NCBI RefSeq assembly: GCF_004348825.1
Contig: NZ_SMJU01000011.1
Location: 121,403-185,402, forward strand
Origin: Arundinibacter roseus
Lineage (GTDB): Bacteria > Bacteroidota > Bacteroidia > Cytophagales > Spirosomataceae
Direction of reading: 5' to 3'
Length of the DNA stretch: 64,000 nucleotides
Both the position numbers and the translations under genes were made by a program. A model generated the notes under the pieces. The model was given only the letters and a program-made list of their open reading frames with translations. It was not told where the DNA came from and did no database searches. Position 1 is the stretch's first letter; each line of letters opens with the position of its first letter. This document shows positions 8,769 to 19,033 of this stretch, one piece after another.

Positions 8769-10700
8769 ATGTTAAAGAACAAAATTATTCTTATCACTTT
8801 TCTTCTCATTTGTGTAGAGGCCAACGCTCAATGGCGTAGCCTCTTCGACGGAAAGACCTTTAATGGATGGACAAAATACTTGGGTGTGCCTCATCAGAGT
8901 AATCAAGGCATAGATTTACCCAAAGACGACAATGGAAAATACACCAAAGCCATTGGTATAAACAACGACCCACTGAATGTGTATCGCATAGTAAATGAAG
9001 ATGGACAACCCGCCATTTATGTAAGCGGTCAGGTGTTTGGTACACTTACTTTTAACGAAGAATTTGAAAATTACCACATCAAATTAGAATTTAAGTGGGG
9101 TCTAAAAAAATGGCACCCACGTCAGAATATGGTGCGTGATGCTGGTTTGCTATATCATGGTTTTGGGCAACAAGGCAGCACCGAACGCAATTGGCATCCT
9201 GCCCAAGAATGCCAGATTCAAGAAGGGGATATTGGCGATTATTGGCCAACGGGTGAGGTTACGATAGATATCCCTGCCATCAAGACTGATACTTCGGATT
9301 GGTGGGCTTATCGTCCCAATGCTCCGCTTCGCACGCAGATTTTCTCCAAAAAAATGTCGGAGCGACGCATCATCACCGATTTAGAGATTGAAAAACCACA
9401 CGGTGAGTGGAATACCGTCGAGGTGATTTGCTGGGGCGATAGCAGTATCCATATTGTGAACGGAAAAGTAGTGATGCGTCTTTTTAATTCTCGCAAAATA
9501 GAAAACGGACAACCTGTACCACTCAAAAAAGGCACAATTGCTCTACAATCAGAGGGGGCCGAGTTGTTTTACAGGAACATTCAGGTCAGATCAATAAATG
9601 AAATTCCGAAGGAATACCTTTCTCAAAATACCTTTCAGTACCAAAACCCTATCAAGTCGGGTATTGACCCCAACGGGCTGAGGGACTGCCAGGTTTTGCG
9701 TGATGGAGACTATTGGTACATGACCGGTACCTCCTACCCGCATTGGGCGAGGCAGGAAACCGGCCGCAATCTCAACAAGGGCGTCGTGTTGTATCGCTCC
9801 AAAAATTTAACGGATTGGGAGTTTGTGAAATGGGTGGTAGAGCGTGGAGACTCTACCAAATGGTACTATCGCAGGTTTTGGGCACCCGAAATCCAGAAAA
9901 TCAAAGGGAAATACTATGCCACTTTCAACTGCAACAATGATCTTACTGGACACACGGGGCAGTGGTTTGGCTATGCAGTAGCCGACCGCATCGAAGGTCC
10001 CTACAAAATCATCACCGAACAAAAACCGCTCGGGAGTGGCAATGACTTGACGTTTTTTGAAGATACTGATGGCAAAGTATGGGCATTTTGGAACCGTGGA
10101 CGTGAGTTTGGAATAGGCTACGCTCAAATGGATTTAGAAAATGGCAGGTTTTTGACCGAACCAAAATCAGCCATCAGGCCCGCGAAAGTAGATTATGAAA
10201 CCAACCACAAAGGCGAGATCGTGAAAGTTCCGGGCTATGACGGTCGGCCTATATCAAAAGTCAAAAAATATTATGAGTGGGATGCCATCGGAATTGAGGG
10301 TGCGTATATTGTCAAGCGTCAGAACACTTACTATCTTTTTTATTCGAGTTGGACACGAGGCTACGAAATTGGCTATGCCACCGCTCCAGGCATCTCCGGG
10401 CCCTGGACGAAAGCCTCCAACAATCCTTTTTACGGGGCAATGAGCAAACAGGCTTGTGAGAAAAACGGGTTTGTGTGGCAGGGCGACTCCAACAGTCCAT
10501 TTAATCAGGTAGGCCATAATGAAATTTTTGTCGGACCCGACGGACGGTTTTGGTTATCGTGTCATGGTATTATGCAGCCCAAAGCGGGCAAACAAGAACA
10601 ACCTTTTTTGGTGATTGACCCGATTGATTTTGATGAAAAAGGGAATATCCTGCAATCAAATCCGAGTTATACTCCGCAAACCATAAAAATCAATGAATAG
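8769..10700 (+). CDS. DUF1080 (3-keto-disaccharide hydrolase/LamG-like) domain fused to a GH43 domain
   Basis: A 643-residue secreted fusion (signal peptide ending ANAQ). Residues of about 20-275 resemble DUF1080 (PF06439): WRSLFDGKTFNGWTKYLG at the front, EFEN-YHIKLEFKWG, GLLYHGFG, WHPAQECQIQEGDIGDYW and FYRNIQVRSI at the end. DUF1080 proteins include 3-keto-glycoside hydrolases and lectin-like folds. Residues of about 290-643 form a GH43-like propeller with DPNGLRDCQVLRDGDYWYMTGTS, RFWAPEIQKIKGKYY and YEWDAIGIEGAYIVKR. The two domains may bind and cleave the same sugar chain. The 3' end overlaps the next sulfatase start by 8 bp. Confidence 0.85.
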   Translation: MLKNKIILITFLLICVEANAQWRSLFDGKTFNGWTKYLGVPHQSNQGIDLPKDDNGKYTKAIGINNDPLNVYRIVNEDGQPAIYVSGQVFGTLTFNEEFENYHIKLEFKWGLKKWHPRQNMVRDAGLLYHGFGQQGSTERNWHPAQECQIQEGDIGDYWPTGEVTIDIPAIKTDTSDWWAYRPNAPLRTQIFSKKMSERRIITDLEIEKPHGEWNTVEVICWGDSSIHIVNGKVVMRLFNSRKIENGQPVPLKKGTIALQSEGAELFYRNIQVRSINEIPKEYLSQNTFQYQNPIKSGIDPNGLRDCQVLRDGDYWYMTGTSYPHWARQETGRNLNKGVVLYRSKNLTDWEFVKWVVERGDSTKWYYRRFWAPEIQKIKGKYYATFNCNNDLTGHTGQWFGYAVADRIEGPYKIITEQKPLGSGNDLTFFEDTDGKVWAFWNRGREFGIGYAQMDLENGRFLTEPKSAIRPAKVDYETNHKGEIVKVPGYDGRPISKVKKYYEWDAIGIEGAYIVKRQNTYYLFYSSWTRGYEIGYATAPGISGPWTKASNNPFYGAMSKQACEKNGFVWQGDSNSPFNQVGHNEIFVGPDGRFWLSCHGIMQPKAGKQEQPFLVIDPIDFDEKGNILQSNPSYTPQTIKINE

Positions 10701-12180
10701 AAAAATCTCTTTCAGGTTAAGGGGCATTTTGTTGTTGCTGGTAATAACGGCAACATCAGACAAAAGCATCGCTCAGACGTCCAGCCGCCCCAATATTGTA
10801 TTTTTTATTGCTGATGATGTCAGCTGGAATGATTTGGGCTGTTATGGAAACAAAGCTGTATCAACGCCAAACATCGATAAATTGACAAAATCTGGCGTAC
10901 AATTTCAACATGCGTTTCTTACCGCCAGTTCGTGTAGTCCGAGTAGAATCAGCATCCTAAATGGTCGCTATCCGCACAACACGGGTGCGGCTGAGTTGCA
11001 CATGCCCATCCTGGAATCATTGCCAAATTTGGCTATGGAACTCAAAAAAGCAGGATATTTTACAGTTTCTTCAGGCAAATGGCATCAGGGAAACACCATG
11101 AAGTCCAGTTTTGATTTGATTTATTCTAAAAAAGATGGTGAAGGTGGTAACGGCGATGGTGGCGAAAACAACTGGGTTAGGAGCATTGCTGACAGACCGA
11201 AAGAAAAACCATTTTTTATGTGGTTTGCATCGCACGATGCCCACAGACTTTGGGGAACAAACGAGTATACAGGCACCAACAAGCCTGAAAAAGTGGTGGT
11301 ACCACCCTACATGATTGATTCAGAAGCTACCAGAAAAGATTTTGCACAATACCACGACGAAATCACCCGATTTGATGCGTATGTAGGTAAAGTCGTGGCT
11401 CATTTGGAAGAAAATGCTTTGCTCAAAAATACTATAATAGTAGTGATGGCTGATAATGGCAGGCCGTTTCCGAGATGTAAAACCCGTCTGTACGACGACG
11501 GTATCAAAACCCCGTTTATAGTACGTTGGGACGGTGCAAACATTGCCAGGAATCAAAAAACAGAATCAATCGTAAGTGCCATAGACATCATGCCCACACT
11601 TCTTGAAGCTGCCAGCTTGCCGATTCCGGAAACAGTGCAGGGCAAAAGCTTTTTGAGCGTATTGAAAAACCCAGCGGAGAAATTCCGTACCTACGCTTTT
11701 GCCGAGCACAACTGGCATGACTATGAAGCCTACGAAAGAATGGTCCGTACCAAAGACTTCCTGTATATCTACAATGCCCGTCCGCAATACCCCCAATCTA
11801 CTTCGGGCGACAACCACCGTGACAGTTCTTTTCAGGAACTGGTGAAGGTGTGGAGAAAGGGAGAGTTGACCAATTTACAGATGGACAACTTTAAAGCCCC
11901 GAGAAATTTTGAAGAATTATATGATTTGAAAAATGACCCACAGCAAATAAACGATGTCTCGAAAAAGCCAGCCTATAAAATGAAATTACTGGAAATGAGG
12001 TCATTGAAAGATGAATGGCAGGAGCAAACCGCAGATACCGAACCTGCCAGGCTCACACCAGGTAATCATGATTGGCTGATGGGCTATTTCTATGACGAAA
12101 CTTTTGTACCTACCAAACGAGGCGAAATGCCTGGGGCTAGCAAAAAGGCCCATTTGGTTAATCATTCAGGTAGATTTTAA
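10693..12180 (+). CDS. S1-family sulfatase
   Basis: Secreted sulfatase of 495 residues. The export signal ends around SIAQT, followed by RPNIVFFIADDVSWND with the metal-binding Asp pair. The formylglycine motif is C-S-P-S-R with Cys 81, then ISILNGRYPHNTGAAELH, a form common in heparan/choline-type subfamilies. Other motifs are SSGKWHQG, FASHDAHR, VMADNGRPFPRCK and DDGIKTPFIVRW. The start overlaps the DUF1080-GH43 gene by 8 bp. It is the third sulfatase of this transcription unit and differs clearly from the other two, suggesting a different sulfate position. Confidence 0.94.
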   Translation: MNRKISFRLRGILLLLVITATSDKSIAQTSSRPNIVFFIADDVSWNDLGCYGNKAVSTPNIDKLTKSGVQFQHAFLTASSCSPSRISILNGRYPHNTGAAELHMPILESLPNLAMELKKAGYFTVSSGKWHQGNTMKSSFDLIYSKKDGEGGNGDGGENNWVRSIADRPKEKPFFMWFASHDAHRLWGTNEYTGTNKPEKVVVPPYMIDSEATRKDFAQYHDEITRFDAYVGKVVAHLEENALLKNTIIVVMADNGRPFPRCKTRLYDDGIKTPFIVRWDGANIARNQKTESIVSAIDIMPTLLEAASLPIPETVQGKSFLSVLKNPAEKFRTYAFAEHNWHDYEAYERMVRTKDFLYIYNARPQYPQSTSGDNHRDSSFQELVKVWRKGELTNLQMDNFKAPRNFEELYDLKNDPQQINDVSKKPAYKMKLLEMRSLKDEWQEQTADTEPARLTPGNHDWLMGYFYDETFVPTKRGEMPGASKKAHLVNHSGRF

Positions 12181-12196
12181 ACATGTTTTGTATTCA

Positions 12197-14140
12197 ATGA
12201 AACACTTTTTAAGAATAACACTCTGCTTCCTTACCATCCATTCTACGGTTTTCTCGCAGCAGAAACCAATAGTTTGGAATAATCCCATTCGGGAGGGACT
12301 CAATGTCTATGGAATGAAAGACTTTTACCTGTTACCCGAAAGCAATTCGTTCTTTTTGGTGGGCACTTCCTACAAAAACCATTCTAAAAACGTGGCGGGC
12401 CTGGTCCTATACAAATCCAATAACCTAAAAAAATGGGAGGAAGCAGGGAAATTGATTGACACAAAAAAATTGTCAAAACAATCCTGGTTCTACGATATTT
12501 TCAACGCTCCCGAAATACATACTTACAACAATAAGTATTACCTGATTTTCAATGGTGGAAATTCGTTGAAAAACCCATACAAAAAAACGGGATTTGGGAT
12601 AGCGGTCAGTAGCTCAGCAACTGGCCCCTACCAAGTGTTGAACGCCGATAAAATGTTGTTTGAGAGCAATCATACTACGTTGGTTTTTGATGAACACAAA
12701 CAGCCATTCGTGTTTTTTGAGATGGATGGACGATTCTATTCTGTAAAAATTGATTTGGAAAATGGGAAAACGTTTTCCGAACCAACTGAGTTTTTAGGCC
12801 CCAAATCGTTGGGCGAAAAATATAAGTACCTCGATGCTCCCCAGTTCTATGTCAAAGATGGCAAATTTCACCTGGTATTTTCGCAGTTTTATGCAGGCTA
12901 CATCATAAAGGTTTTTCACTATGCAGCAGATTCACTTCACGGAAAATATAGTGAAGTACAAGATCCGCTTTATACATGGCTCGAAGCCGAAGCCGACGAG
13001 GGTATCAAAGCCCAATACCCAACGATCAATGGCTTTGCACCACCAACCCAGGTGATTTTCTCTAATCAAGTCGTGGAACTTCAAAAAGGTAAATTTGGGC
13101 TCGTGTATCATAGTTCTGAAAAATACTCCGAGCCTGCCCTTTGCATAGATACCTTCGATTGGGAAAACGACCAAATCAAAATTCACAACCCCAAAAGTCC
13201 ATTTCAAGGAATAAATCTTGGCACCACAACCCGCTTTATGAGTACCCATGGCTACGAGAATTGTCTCGAAATTAAGAATGAGAAGGTAAGGGTTGTAATT
13301 GAACCAAACCTGGGCGGACGAGTATTGATTTATGAAATAGCAGGTAAAAATATCATGTACGTTGATACCACCCAAAACGGATGGACCCTTGAAAAAAATG
13401 GATTTACCCAACCCTCAGCAGGAAGGTTTGATATTGGACCGGAGGCCGTTACACCAAAACGAAACACCACCTGGGCAGGAGCCTGGAAACCAGAAATAAT
13501 TGACAATAAAACGGTAAGAATTACTAGTAAAAAAGATTCAGTGGCTGGAATTCAAATGGTTCGGGAATTTCGTTTGGAAGCCAATAGTACACAATTGAGT
13601 TGTACTCAGCTTGTAAAAAATATATCAAACGAAGAGATTTCAGGCAATCATTGGGGGCGAACCTTCGCTGTGGGCGGGGGTATAGCCCTTGTCCCCAAAA
13701 ACCCAAAAAGTCGATATCCAAAAGGTTATTGCATATACCGTCCTCCCTTCAATGGGATAGATTTCAAACCTGCCGCTGAACCCAATGTAAACGTGAAAGA
13801 AAACATCATTGAGATTAAAAATACCCCGTCACAACCCAAATTTGTGATGGATAACGTAGAAGGTTGGCTCGCTTATGCCGCACCAAACGACCTGCTTTTT
13901 ATCAAAAAATACCCAATCTATCCCAACCGTGTTTATGGCGAAGTAACGGCGGCTACTTCTTCTATTTGGTACTACAAAGATACGATGGTTGAAATTGAAC
14001 CGATCGGTCCGCTTGAAGTGCTGAAACCCAATGAATCTTTCTCTTTTACCGAAGATTGGTGGTTGACGGAATATGATTTTCCAGGGGATAGAAACCTGAA
14101 CATTGCTAAAATCAAACAAATCATAGAGGTCTTAAAATGA
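12197..14140 (+). CDS. GH43 domain fused to a DUF4380-like beta-sandwich
   Basis: About 647 residues. ATG 12197 is chosen because it gives a signal peptide (MKHFLRITLCFLTIHSTVFSQ); the upstream in-frame ATG at 12092 lies inside the sulfatase gene. Residues of about 22-340 are GH43-like: NPIREGLNVYGMKDFYLL, WFYDIFNAPEIHTYNNKYYLIF and YKYLDAPQFYVKDGKFHLVF. Residues of about 355-640 (LEIKNEKVRVVIEPNLGGRV..., MVREFRLEANSTQLSCTQLV, NHWGRTFAVGGG) resemble the DUF4380/aldose-epimerase-like beta-sandwich. The stop codon overlaps the next start as ATGA. A two-domain architecture of this kind is unusual and worth a domain search. Confidence 0.82.
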   Translation: MKHFLRITLCFLTIHSTVFSQQKPIVWNNPIREGLNVYGMKDFYLLPESNSFFLVGTSYKNHSKNVAGLVLYKSNNLKKWEEAGKLIDTKKLSKQSWFYDIFNAPEIHTYNNKYYLIFNGGNSLKNPYKKTGFGIAVSSSATGPYQVLNADKMLFESNHTTLVFDEHKQPFVFFEMDGRFYSVKIDLENGKTFSEPTEFLGPKSLGEKYKYLDAPQFYVKDGKFHLVFSQFYAGYIIKVFHYAADSLHGKYSEVQDPLYTWLEAEADEGIKAQYPTINGFAPPTQVIFSNQVVELQKGKFGLVYHSSEKYSEPALCIDTFDWENDQIKIHNPKSPFQGINLGTTTRFMSTHGYENCLEIKNEKVRVVIEPNLGGRVLIYEIAGKNIMYVDTTQNGWTLEKNGFTQPSAGRFDIGPEAVTPKRNTTWAGAWKPEIIDNKTVRITSKKDSVAGIQMVREFRLEANSTQLSCTQLVKNISNEEISGNHWGRTFAVGGGIALVPKNPKSRYPKGYCIYRPPFNGIDFKPAAEPNVNVKENIIEIKNTPSQPKFVMDNVEGWLAYAAPNDLLFIKKYPIYPNRVYGEVTAATSSIWYYKDTMVEIEPIGPLEVLKPNESFSFTEDWWLTEYDFPGDRNLNIAKIKQIIEVLK

Positions 14141-15516
14141 AGAAATTAGTATTTTTTATATTCGTAATCATCTGTTCGGCGGCCTTTGCAGAGGTTCAGA
14201 CATACAGTGTCCCGGCAGACATTTCTTCGGGTAACTCTTTCATTTATCCCTCGAAAGAATACAAAGTGAAGCTGTTTCAGGACCAAATCTTTCAGCCGTT
14301 TGTCTACACGATGAGTGCGATGCACAGCACCAATGTGTCTAAAACGACGGGGTGGATAAATTTTTCTTTTTCGGGTAAAGTAAAGGTTCAGGTTACAAAG
14401 GTTAATGGCACTATCGTATTTTGTCAAATTTTACCCAAAAACAAAAACATCAAAGTTGAGATTAAAGGAAATGTAGCAGAATTTGAACTTTCGGAGGCAG
14501 GACATTATTCGGTTGAATTCCAGCAGGGGATTGTGATTGACCACCCCTTGCTGCTATTTGCCAATCCACTCGAAACCGATGTGCCCTCAAAAAACGACCC
14601 CAATACCATTTTTTTTGGAGATGGAATCCACGAAATCGGTGATAAATACCTAATCCCAAGCCACAAACAGGTGTACATTTCGGGTGGTGCGTACATCAAA
14701 GGTCAGTTCTATGCCGAAAACGGAGAGAATATTTCCATGTCGGGCAGAGGCATTATTTCCGGCGAAAACTACCCTGCTCGCACCGCCAATCACATGTTGG
14801 TTTTTAAGAATGTCAATAATGTTAAGCTCGAAGGAATCACCATCATTCACGCACCTCGCTACATGATTTCTGTTTCGGGACAAAAAACCGACATAAACAA
14901 TGTAAAAATGCTTGGTTGGTGGTTTAGCACGGATGGGATTTCGGCAGGTGAAAATTCGGTCATCGAAAATTGCTTCTTCAAGGTCAATGACGATGCCATC
15001 AAATTATATTCAAGCCATACAATCGCAAGAAAAAATGTCATTTGGCAAATGGAAAACGGGGCTCCTTTTATGATTTCGTGGAATGGTACCAAAGATTTTG
15101 GCAACTGCCAGGTTATTGATAATGACATCATCAGGGTGGAACATTCGTGGGACAACGAAAATCTCGCCGTCATTTGTGCCGTGCATGGCGGGAAAGCCCG
15201 CATCAGCCATTTTTTATTTGAAGATTTAAGAATTGATAATTCGGACTGGCGAGTATTTCATGTTATCACCAAACCCAACAGATGGGGAAAATGGGACCCC
15301 GAACAAGGGAGTATTGCCGATATGACCTTCAAAAATATCTCTTACACGGGAACTCAAAAAATCAAAAGCCTCATCATGGGGCATGACAAAAACCATTTGG
15401 TCAGTAACTTCACCTTTAAAAATCTTACGTTTGGAAACAAGAAAGTCAAAAACCTTTCAGAGATTTTGATCATTGATGGCGATACTACTCAGGACATACG
15501 ACTCAGAAATGATTAA
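14137..15516 (+). CDS. GH28/GH49-like parallel beta-helix glycoside hydrolase (second paralogue)
   Basis: A secreted 459-residue protein (signal ending AAFAE) and the closest paralogue of the 2319 gene. An N-terminal beta-sandwich (VPADISSGNSFIYPSKEYKV...) precedes the helix, as in GH49 dextranases. Active-site-type motifs are FSTDGISAGENS, FFKVNDDAIKLYSS, and ENGAPFMISWNG, with the Asp pair in NDDAIK as probable catalytic residues. It overlaps the GH43-DUF4380 gene by four bases (ATGA) and is the last gene before the 306-bp leader of susC. It probably attacks the glycan backbone, but the linkage is not deducible from sequence alone. Confidence 0.78.
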   Translation: MKKLVFFIFVIICSAAFAEVQTYSVPADISSGNSFIYPSKEYKVKLFQDQIFQPFVYTMSAMHSTNVSKTTGWINFSFSGKVKVQVTKVNGTIVFCQILPKNKNIKVEIKGNVAEFELSEAGHYSVEFQQGIVIDHPLLLFANPLETDVPSKNDPNTIFFGDGIHEIGDKYLIPSHKQVYISGGAYIKGQFYAENGENISMSGRGIISGENYPARTANHMLVFKNVNNVKLEGITIIHAPRYMISVSGQKTDINNVKMLGWWFSTDGISAGENSVIENCFFKVNDDAIKLYSSHTIARKNVIWQMENGAPFMISWNGTKDFGNCQVIDNDIIRVEHSWDNENLAVICAVHGGKARISHFLFEDLRIDNSDWRVFHVITKPNRWGKWDPEQGSIADMTFKNISYTGTQKIKSLIMGHDKNHLVSNFTFKNLTFGNKKVKNLSEILIIDGDTTQDIRLRND

Positions 15517-15787
15517 AACTACGATGATACCAGTTTTGATCGTCAAAGTTATTAAATCAATAGGGACCATTCGTAAAGACCTGCATTCATCGAGCCTGCA
15601 AAAGCCAAAGTGTTCCATCCACTTTTGGGTCACTGACAAATCCGCATCTACTGGCAGGATGCCCGAAATCAACGCAAAATTTTAAAAAAAGCAGAGCGAA
15701 AATGCGATTTTTAAGACTACAAGGCCTCTTTGGAAAATAGAACAAAATCTACAAAGTTTTAGACAAACCAAATCATGAGCATCAATT

Positions 15788-15795
15788 TACTTTTG
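15788..15795 (+). promoter_or_regulatory. Candidate -7 element (TACTTTTG) upstream of susC
   Basis: The sequence fits the Bacteroidota sigma-ABfr -7 consensus TAnnTTTG exactly and lies 27 bp before the susC start. No clear TTTG -33 element stands 19-21 bp upstream, as would fit an activator-dependent promoter driven by the PUL regulator. The rest of the 306-bp gap (15517-15822) holds no convincing gene; a 70-codon open frame there has no family features. Confidence 0.4.
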
Positions 15796-15822
15796 AACAC
15801 ACATTCAAAGTAAGCAAGCTCG

Positions 15823-18800
15823 ATGAAAAAAATTTACAACTACTTATGCACATGCCTGCTGGTATGGTTAGGATGTACTGCTACCTTACATGCTCAGGTT
15901 AAAGGAACCGTACTTGACTCTGAAACCTCAGAGGGTCTACCTGGTGTCAGTATTCTGATTAAAGGTACTACCAAAGGAGTAACCACCGACCAGAATGGGA
16001 AATTTCAGCTTGCGACTGATGTTCCCAAAACGTCTACCCTAATTTTCAGCTATATTGGCTACGAGAAACAGGAAGTAGAAATTGGTAACCAAACCGAGCT
16101 GACAATAACACTTCAGGCTGCTGCCAATACTCTGGAAGAAGTGGTAGTGTCAGGTTATGGAATCGAAACTCTTCGCAAAGATGTTACAGGTGCCGTTTCC
16201 AAAATTGACAAATCTACCTTACAGAATACTGCCCCGGTCAATACCACAGAACTTCTGCAGGGGCGAGCGGCCGGTGTCAATATTATTTCAAATGACGGCT
16301 CACCGGGCGCGGGAATCAATATCAACATTCGGGGTGCAGCTTCTATTTCTGCGGGTACTTCCCCCCTGATCGTAATAGATAATATCCCTTACCTTACCTC
16401 TGCCAACGATGTTTTTAACCCTTTGGCAGCCTTGAATCCCAATGACATCGAGTCGTTGGACATTTTGAAAGATGCTTCCGCTACGGCACTTTATGGCGTA
16501 GGAGCTACCAACGGGGTGATTGTAATCACGACCAAAAAAGGGAAGAAAGGTAAACCCCGCATTAATTTTACGGTAAATGAAGGCATTGGGACCTTCGCCA
16601 ATCGCCTCAACGTCCTGAGTCCGCAAGACTATGCACTCTACCGTGCCGAGATTTCCCGCTCTTACGCCCAAAATCAGTTTATTCTCTCGCCAGGTTTTCC
16701 AGGTATGTGGGAAATGCTCGCCAGCCCAACGATTGAGGGCTTTTCAGACGTGAACTTTCAGGAAGTACTTCAAAACAACTACGGGGTTACCAATACCGAT
16801 GGAAACGATTGGTTAAATCTGATTACCCAAAATACCCGAAAGCGTATTTATAACTTCGATTTCTCGGGGGCCAATGAATTGGGTACATCTTATTTTGCCT
16901 CAGTGGGCTACACCGACGAAACCGGTGTCCTGATAAACTCCGGATTCAGGCGTCTTTCTGCCCGCCTCAACCTTGATCAGCGTCTCTCAAAATTTATGAC
17001 GGTTGGCTTACGTCTGCAATATGGAAATACCGCCTATAACGGCCTCATTGGCGACTGGCGGGTGGATAACGCTGTGGCGCAATCTGTGTTTCTGAACCCG
17101 TTCATTAACCGGGATAATATCACGGGCGCCCCCGAAGGGTTGATCAATAATGGCGGGCAGGGTGTGGGTCCTGAAAGTCCCGAATATCGACTCCAACAAA
17201 CTGAGCTTACCCGAAATCAAGATCAGCTTCAGGGAACTGTGAATTTATCCATCAAACCTACGGACTGGTTTGAACTGGCGTTTACAGGTGGATTCATTCC
17301 AGAGAATACCACTCGTAACTTCTTTGTGTCAGGAATATTGCGGGAGGCCTCCAATACACGCGGCAGAGCCGAAATCGATGCAGAACGTAACATTCGATGG
17401 AATCTCCAGCCCCGCATTGCCATCAATAAAAGTTTTGGCGATCACAAAATTAACGCTACCATGGTATATGAGCTGCGTAAAAACAGCAGCAATAGAGTGT
17501 ATACCCGTTACGAGCAGTTCAGTACAGAGGTCCTCAGGGAGTTTTCGTTGGGGGCCGCGTCGTCCATTATCTCAATACCTACTTATTTTGATATTCGCGA
17601 CAGGTCCTACATTGCCCGTGCGCAATACGATTTCAAAAGTAAGTACATCCTGACGGCTTCGGCTCGTATTGACGAATCGTCGCGGTTTGTGAGCAATCGA
17701 CGGGGCTTCTTTCCGGCAGTGTCTGCCGCATGGAACGTGAGTGACGAAAAATTCATGGATTTTTCCAAAACGTATTTGTCTGCCCTCAAACTCAGGGTGG
17801 GCTATGGCATCACGGGGAATAACCAAATCCCGATTAATGCAGGATTAGCCCTGGCCAATCTCAGTACGGTTGGATATCCGTTCAATGATGCAGTAGCAAC
17901 GGCAGTTGCTACCCGCGATCGGTTTGCCAATCCAGACATTACCTGGGAAACCACCGAAGGTAGAAACCTGGGCCTGGACATTGGGCTTTTCAATGATAAA
18001 TTAGCAATTTCGACCAACCTGTACCGCAACGTTACCCGTGATCTGCTGCTGGACATTCAGCTGCCTGCCTATTCGGCTTTCGACAATGCCATCAAAAACA
18101 TGGGATCTATCCGGAATCAGGGGTTAGAAATTGAGGTTCAATCTACCAATATTCAATCCAATACATTTACCTGGCGGACCAACTTCAACATTGCCTGGAA
18201 CCGCAATAAAATTCTGAGCCTTGGCGGACAACCTGAAATCGGTTTTAGAGTGATTGGAACGGGTTCAAATCCCAACGACGTGATATTACGGGTAGGACAA
18301 CCCCTGGGAGTGTTCTATGGTACTATTCAGGATGGACTGATTAACAACGACATCGAACGCTACAACTCTACACCCAAAGTACAGGATAACAATACGGGGG
18401 AATTTGGCTTTTATGATCTCAACGGCGATGGCAACATAGATCGCGAAGAGTATGTGCCAATTGCCTATACTCTTCCCAAACATACCGGAGGTATTGGCAA
18501 CACCTTCAACTGGAAAGGCTTTGATTTATACGCATTTTTGAGATGGTCCTTTGGCAACGATGTAGTAAACAACAACCTCAATCGTGCGCACTACCTGCGG
18601 GGAGACAATAACCTGCAATACAATATAGTAGATCAAATTTGGAACCGTCAAAACCAGGATCGGAATTACCAAAGCTACTTCGCCATTTATACGACCCGAG
18701 TTGGTGCTACTTTCTCCCGCAGTGAAATGGTGGAAGATGGCTCGTTTCTGCGACTTGAAACGCTCCGATTAGGGTATAATATTCCGGCAAAATTTACGAA

Positions 18801-18990
18801 ACAATACAAAATCGAACGGGTGAGAATCAATTTCACAGGTCAAAACCTCTTTTTGTTGAGCCGTTATTCCTGGTACGATCCGGAAGTAAACGCCGCCCGT
18901 GGACAAAACCGGCAACTTGCCCCAGGCCTGGATCAGGGCTCATATCCTCGTTCCAAATTCTATATGCTTGGACTTGAAATAGGATTTTAA
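15823..18990 (+). CDS. susC: SusC/RagA-family TonB-dependent outer-membrane glycan importer
   Basis: A 1055-residue outer-membrane transporter that imports oligosaccharides with its SusD partner using TonB energy. A signal peptide ends at LHAQ. Residues of about 25-110 are the carboxypeptidase-D-like repeat (VKGTVLDSETSEGLPGVSI...). A TonB box-like stretch EEVVVSGYG follows, then the plug with the SusC signature NINIRGAASISAGTSPLIVIDN, ATALYGVGATNGVIVITTKKGK, and a long beta-barrel ending in YMLGLEIGF (terminal aromatic). It starts the susC-susD-lipoprotein unit with a 43-bp gap to susD. Confidence 0.97.
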   Translation: MKKIYNYLCTCLLVWLGCTATLHAQVKGTVLDSETSEGLPGVSILIKGTTKGVTTDQNGKFQLATDVPKTSTLIFSYIGYEKQEVEIGNQTELTITLQAAANTLEEVVVSGYGIETLRKDVTGAVSKIDKSTLQNTAPVNTTELLQGRAAGVNIISNDGSPGAGININIRGAASISAGTSPLIVIDNIPYLTSANDVFNPLAALNPNDIESLDILKDASATALYGVGATNGVIVITTKKGKKGKPRINFTVNEGIGTFANRLNVLSPQDYALYRAEISRSYAQNQFILSPGFPGMWEMLASPTIEGFSDVNFQEVLQNNYGVTNTDGNDWLNLITQNTRKRIYNFDFSGANELGTSYFASVGYTDETGVLINSGFRRLSARLNLDQRLSKFMTVGLRLQYGNTAYNGLIGDWRVDNAVAQSVFLNPFINRDNITGAPEGLINNGGQGVGPESPEYRLQQTELTRNQDQLQGTVNLSIKPTDWFELAFTGGFIPENTTRNFFVSGILREASNTRGRAEIDAERNIRWNLQPRIAINKSFGDHKINATMVYELRKNSSNRVYTRYEQFSTEVLREFSLGAASSIISIPTYFDIRDRSYIARAQYDFKSKYILTASARIDESSRFVSNRRGFFPAVSAAWNVSDEKFMDFSKTYLSALKLRVGYGITGNNQIPINAGLALANLSTVGYPFNDAVATAVATRDRFANPDITWETTEGRNLGLDIGLFNDKLAISTNLYRNVTRDLLLDIQLPAYSAFDNAIKNMGSIRNQGLEIEVQSTNIQSNTFTWRTNFNIAWNRNKILSLGGQPEIGFRVIGTGSNPNDVILRVGQPLGVFYGTIQDGLINNDIERYNSTPKVQDNNTGEFGFYDLNGDGNIDREEYVPIAYTLPKHTGGIGNTFNWKGFDLYAFLRWSFGNDVVNNNLNRAHYLRGDNNLQYNIVDQIWNRQNQDRNYQSYFAIYTTRVGATFSRSEMVEDGSFLRLETLRLGYNIPAKFTKQYKIERVRINFTGQNLFLLSRYSWYDPEVNAARGQNRQLAPGLDQGSYPRSKFYMLGLEIGF

Positions 18991-19033
18991 TTGCCGGTTT
19001 CCAACTCTCAATACTATTAACTAAGCAAGAAAC

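Noticed and set aside
12092..12196. Upstream start for the GH43-DUF4380 gene
   Set aside because: It lies within the sulfatase coding region and has no signal peptide; ATG 12197 does.
15473..15685. 70-codon frame across the susC leader
   Set aside because: It overlaps the end of the beta-helix hydrolase gene and has no features; more likely leader DNA.
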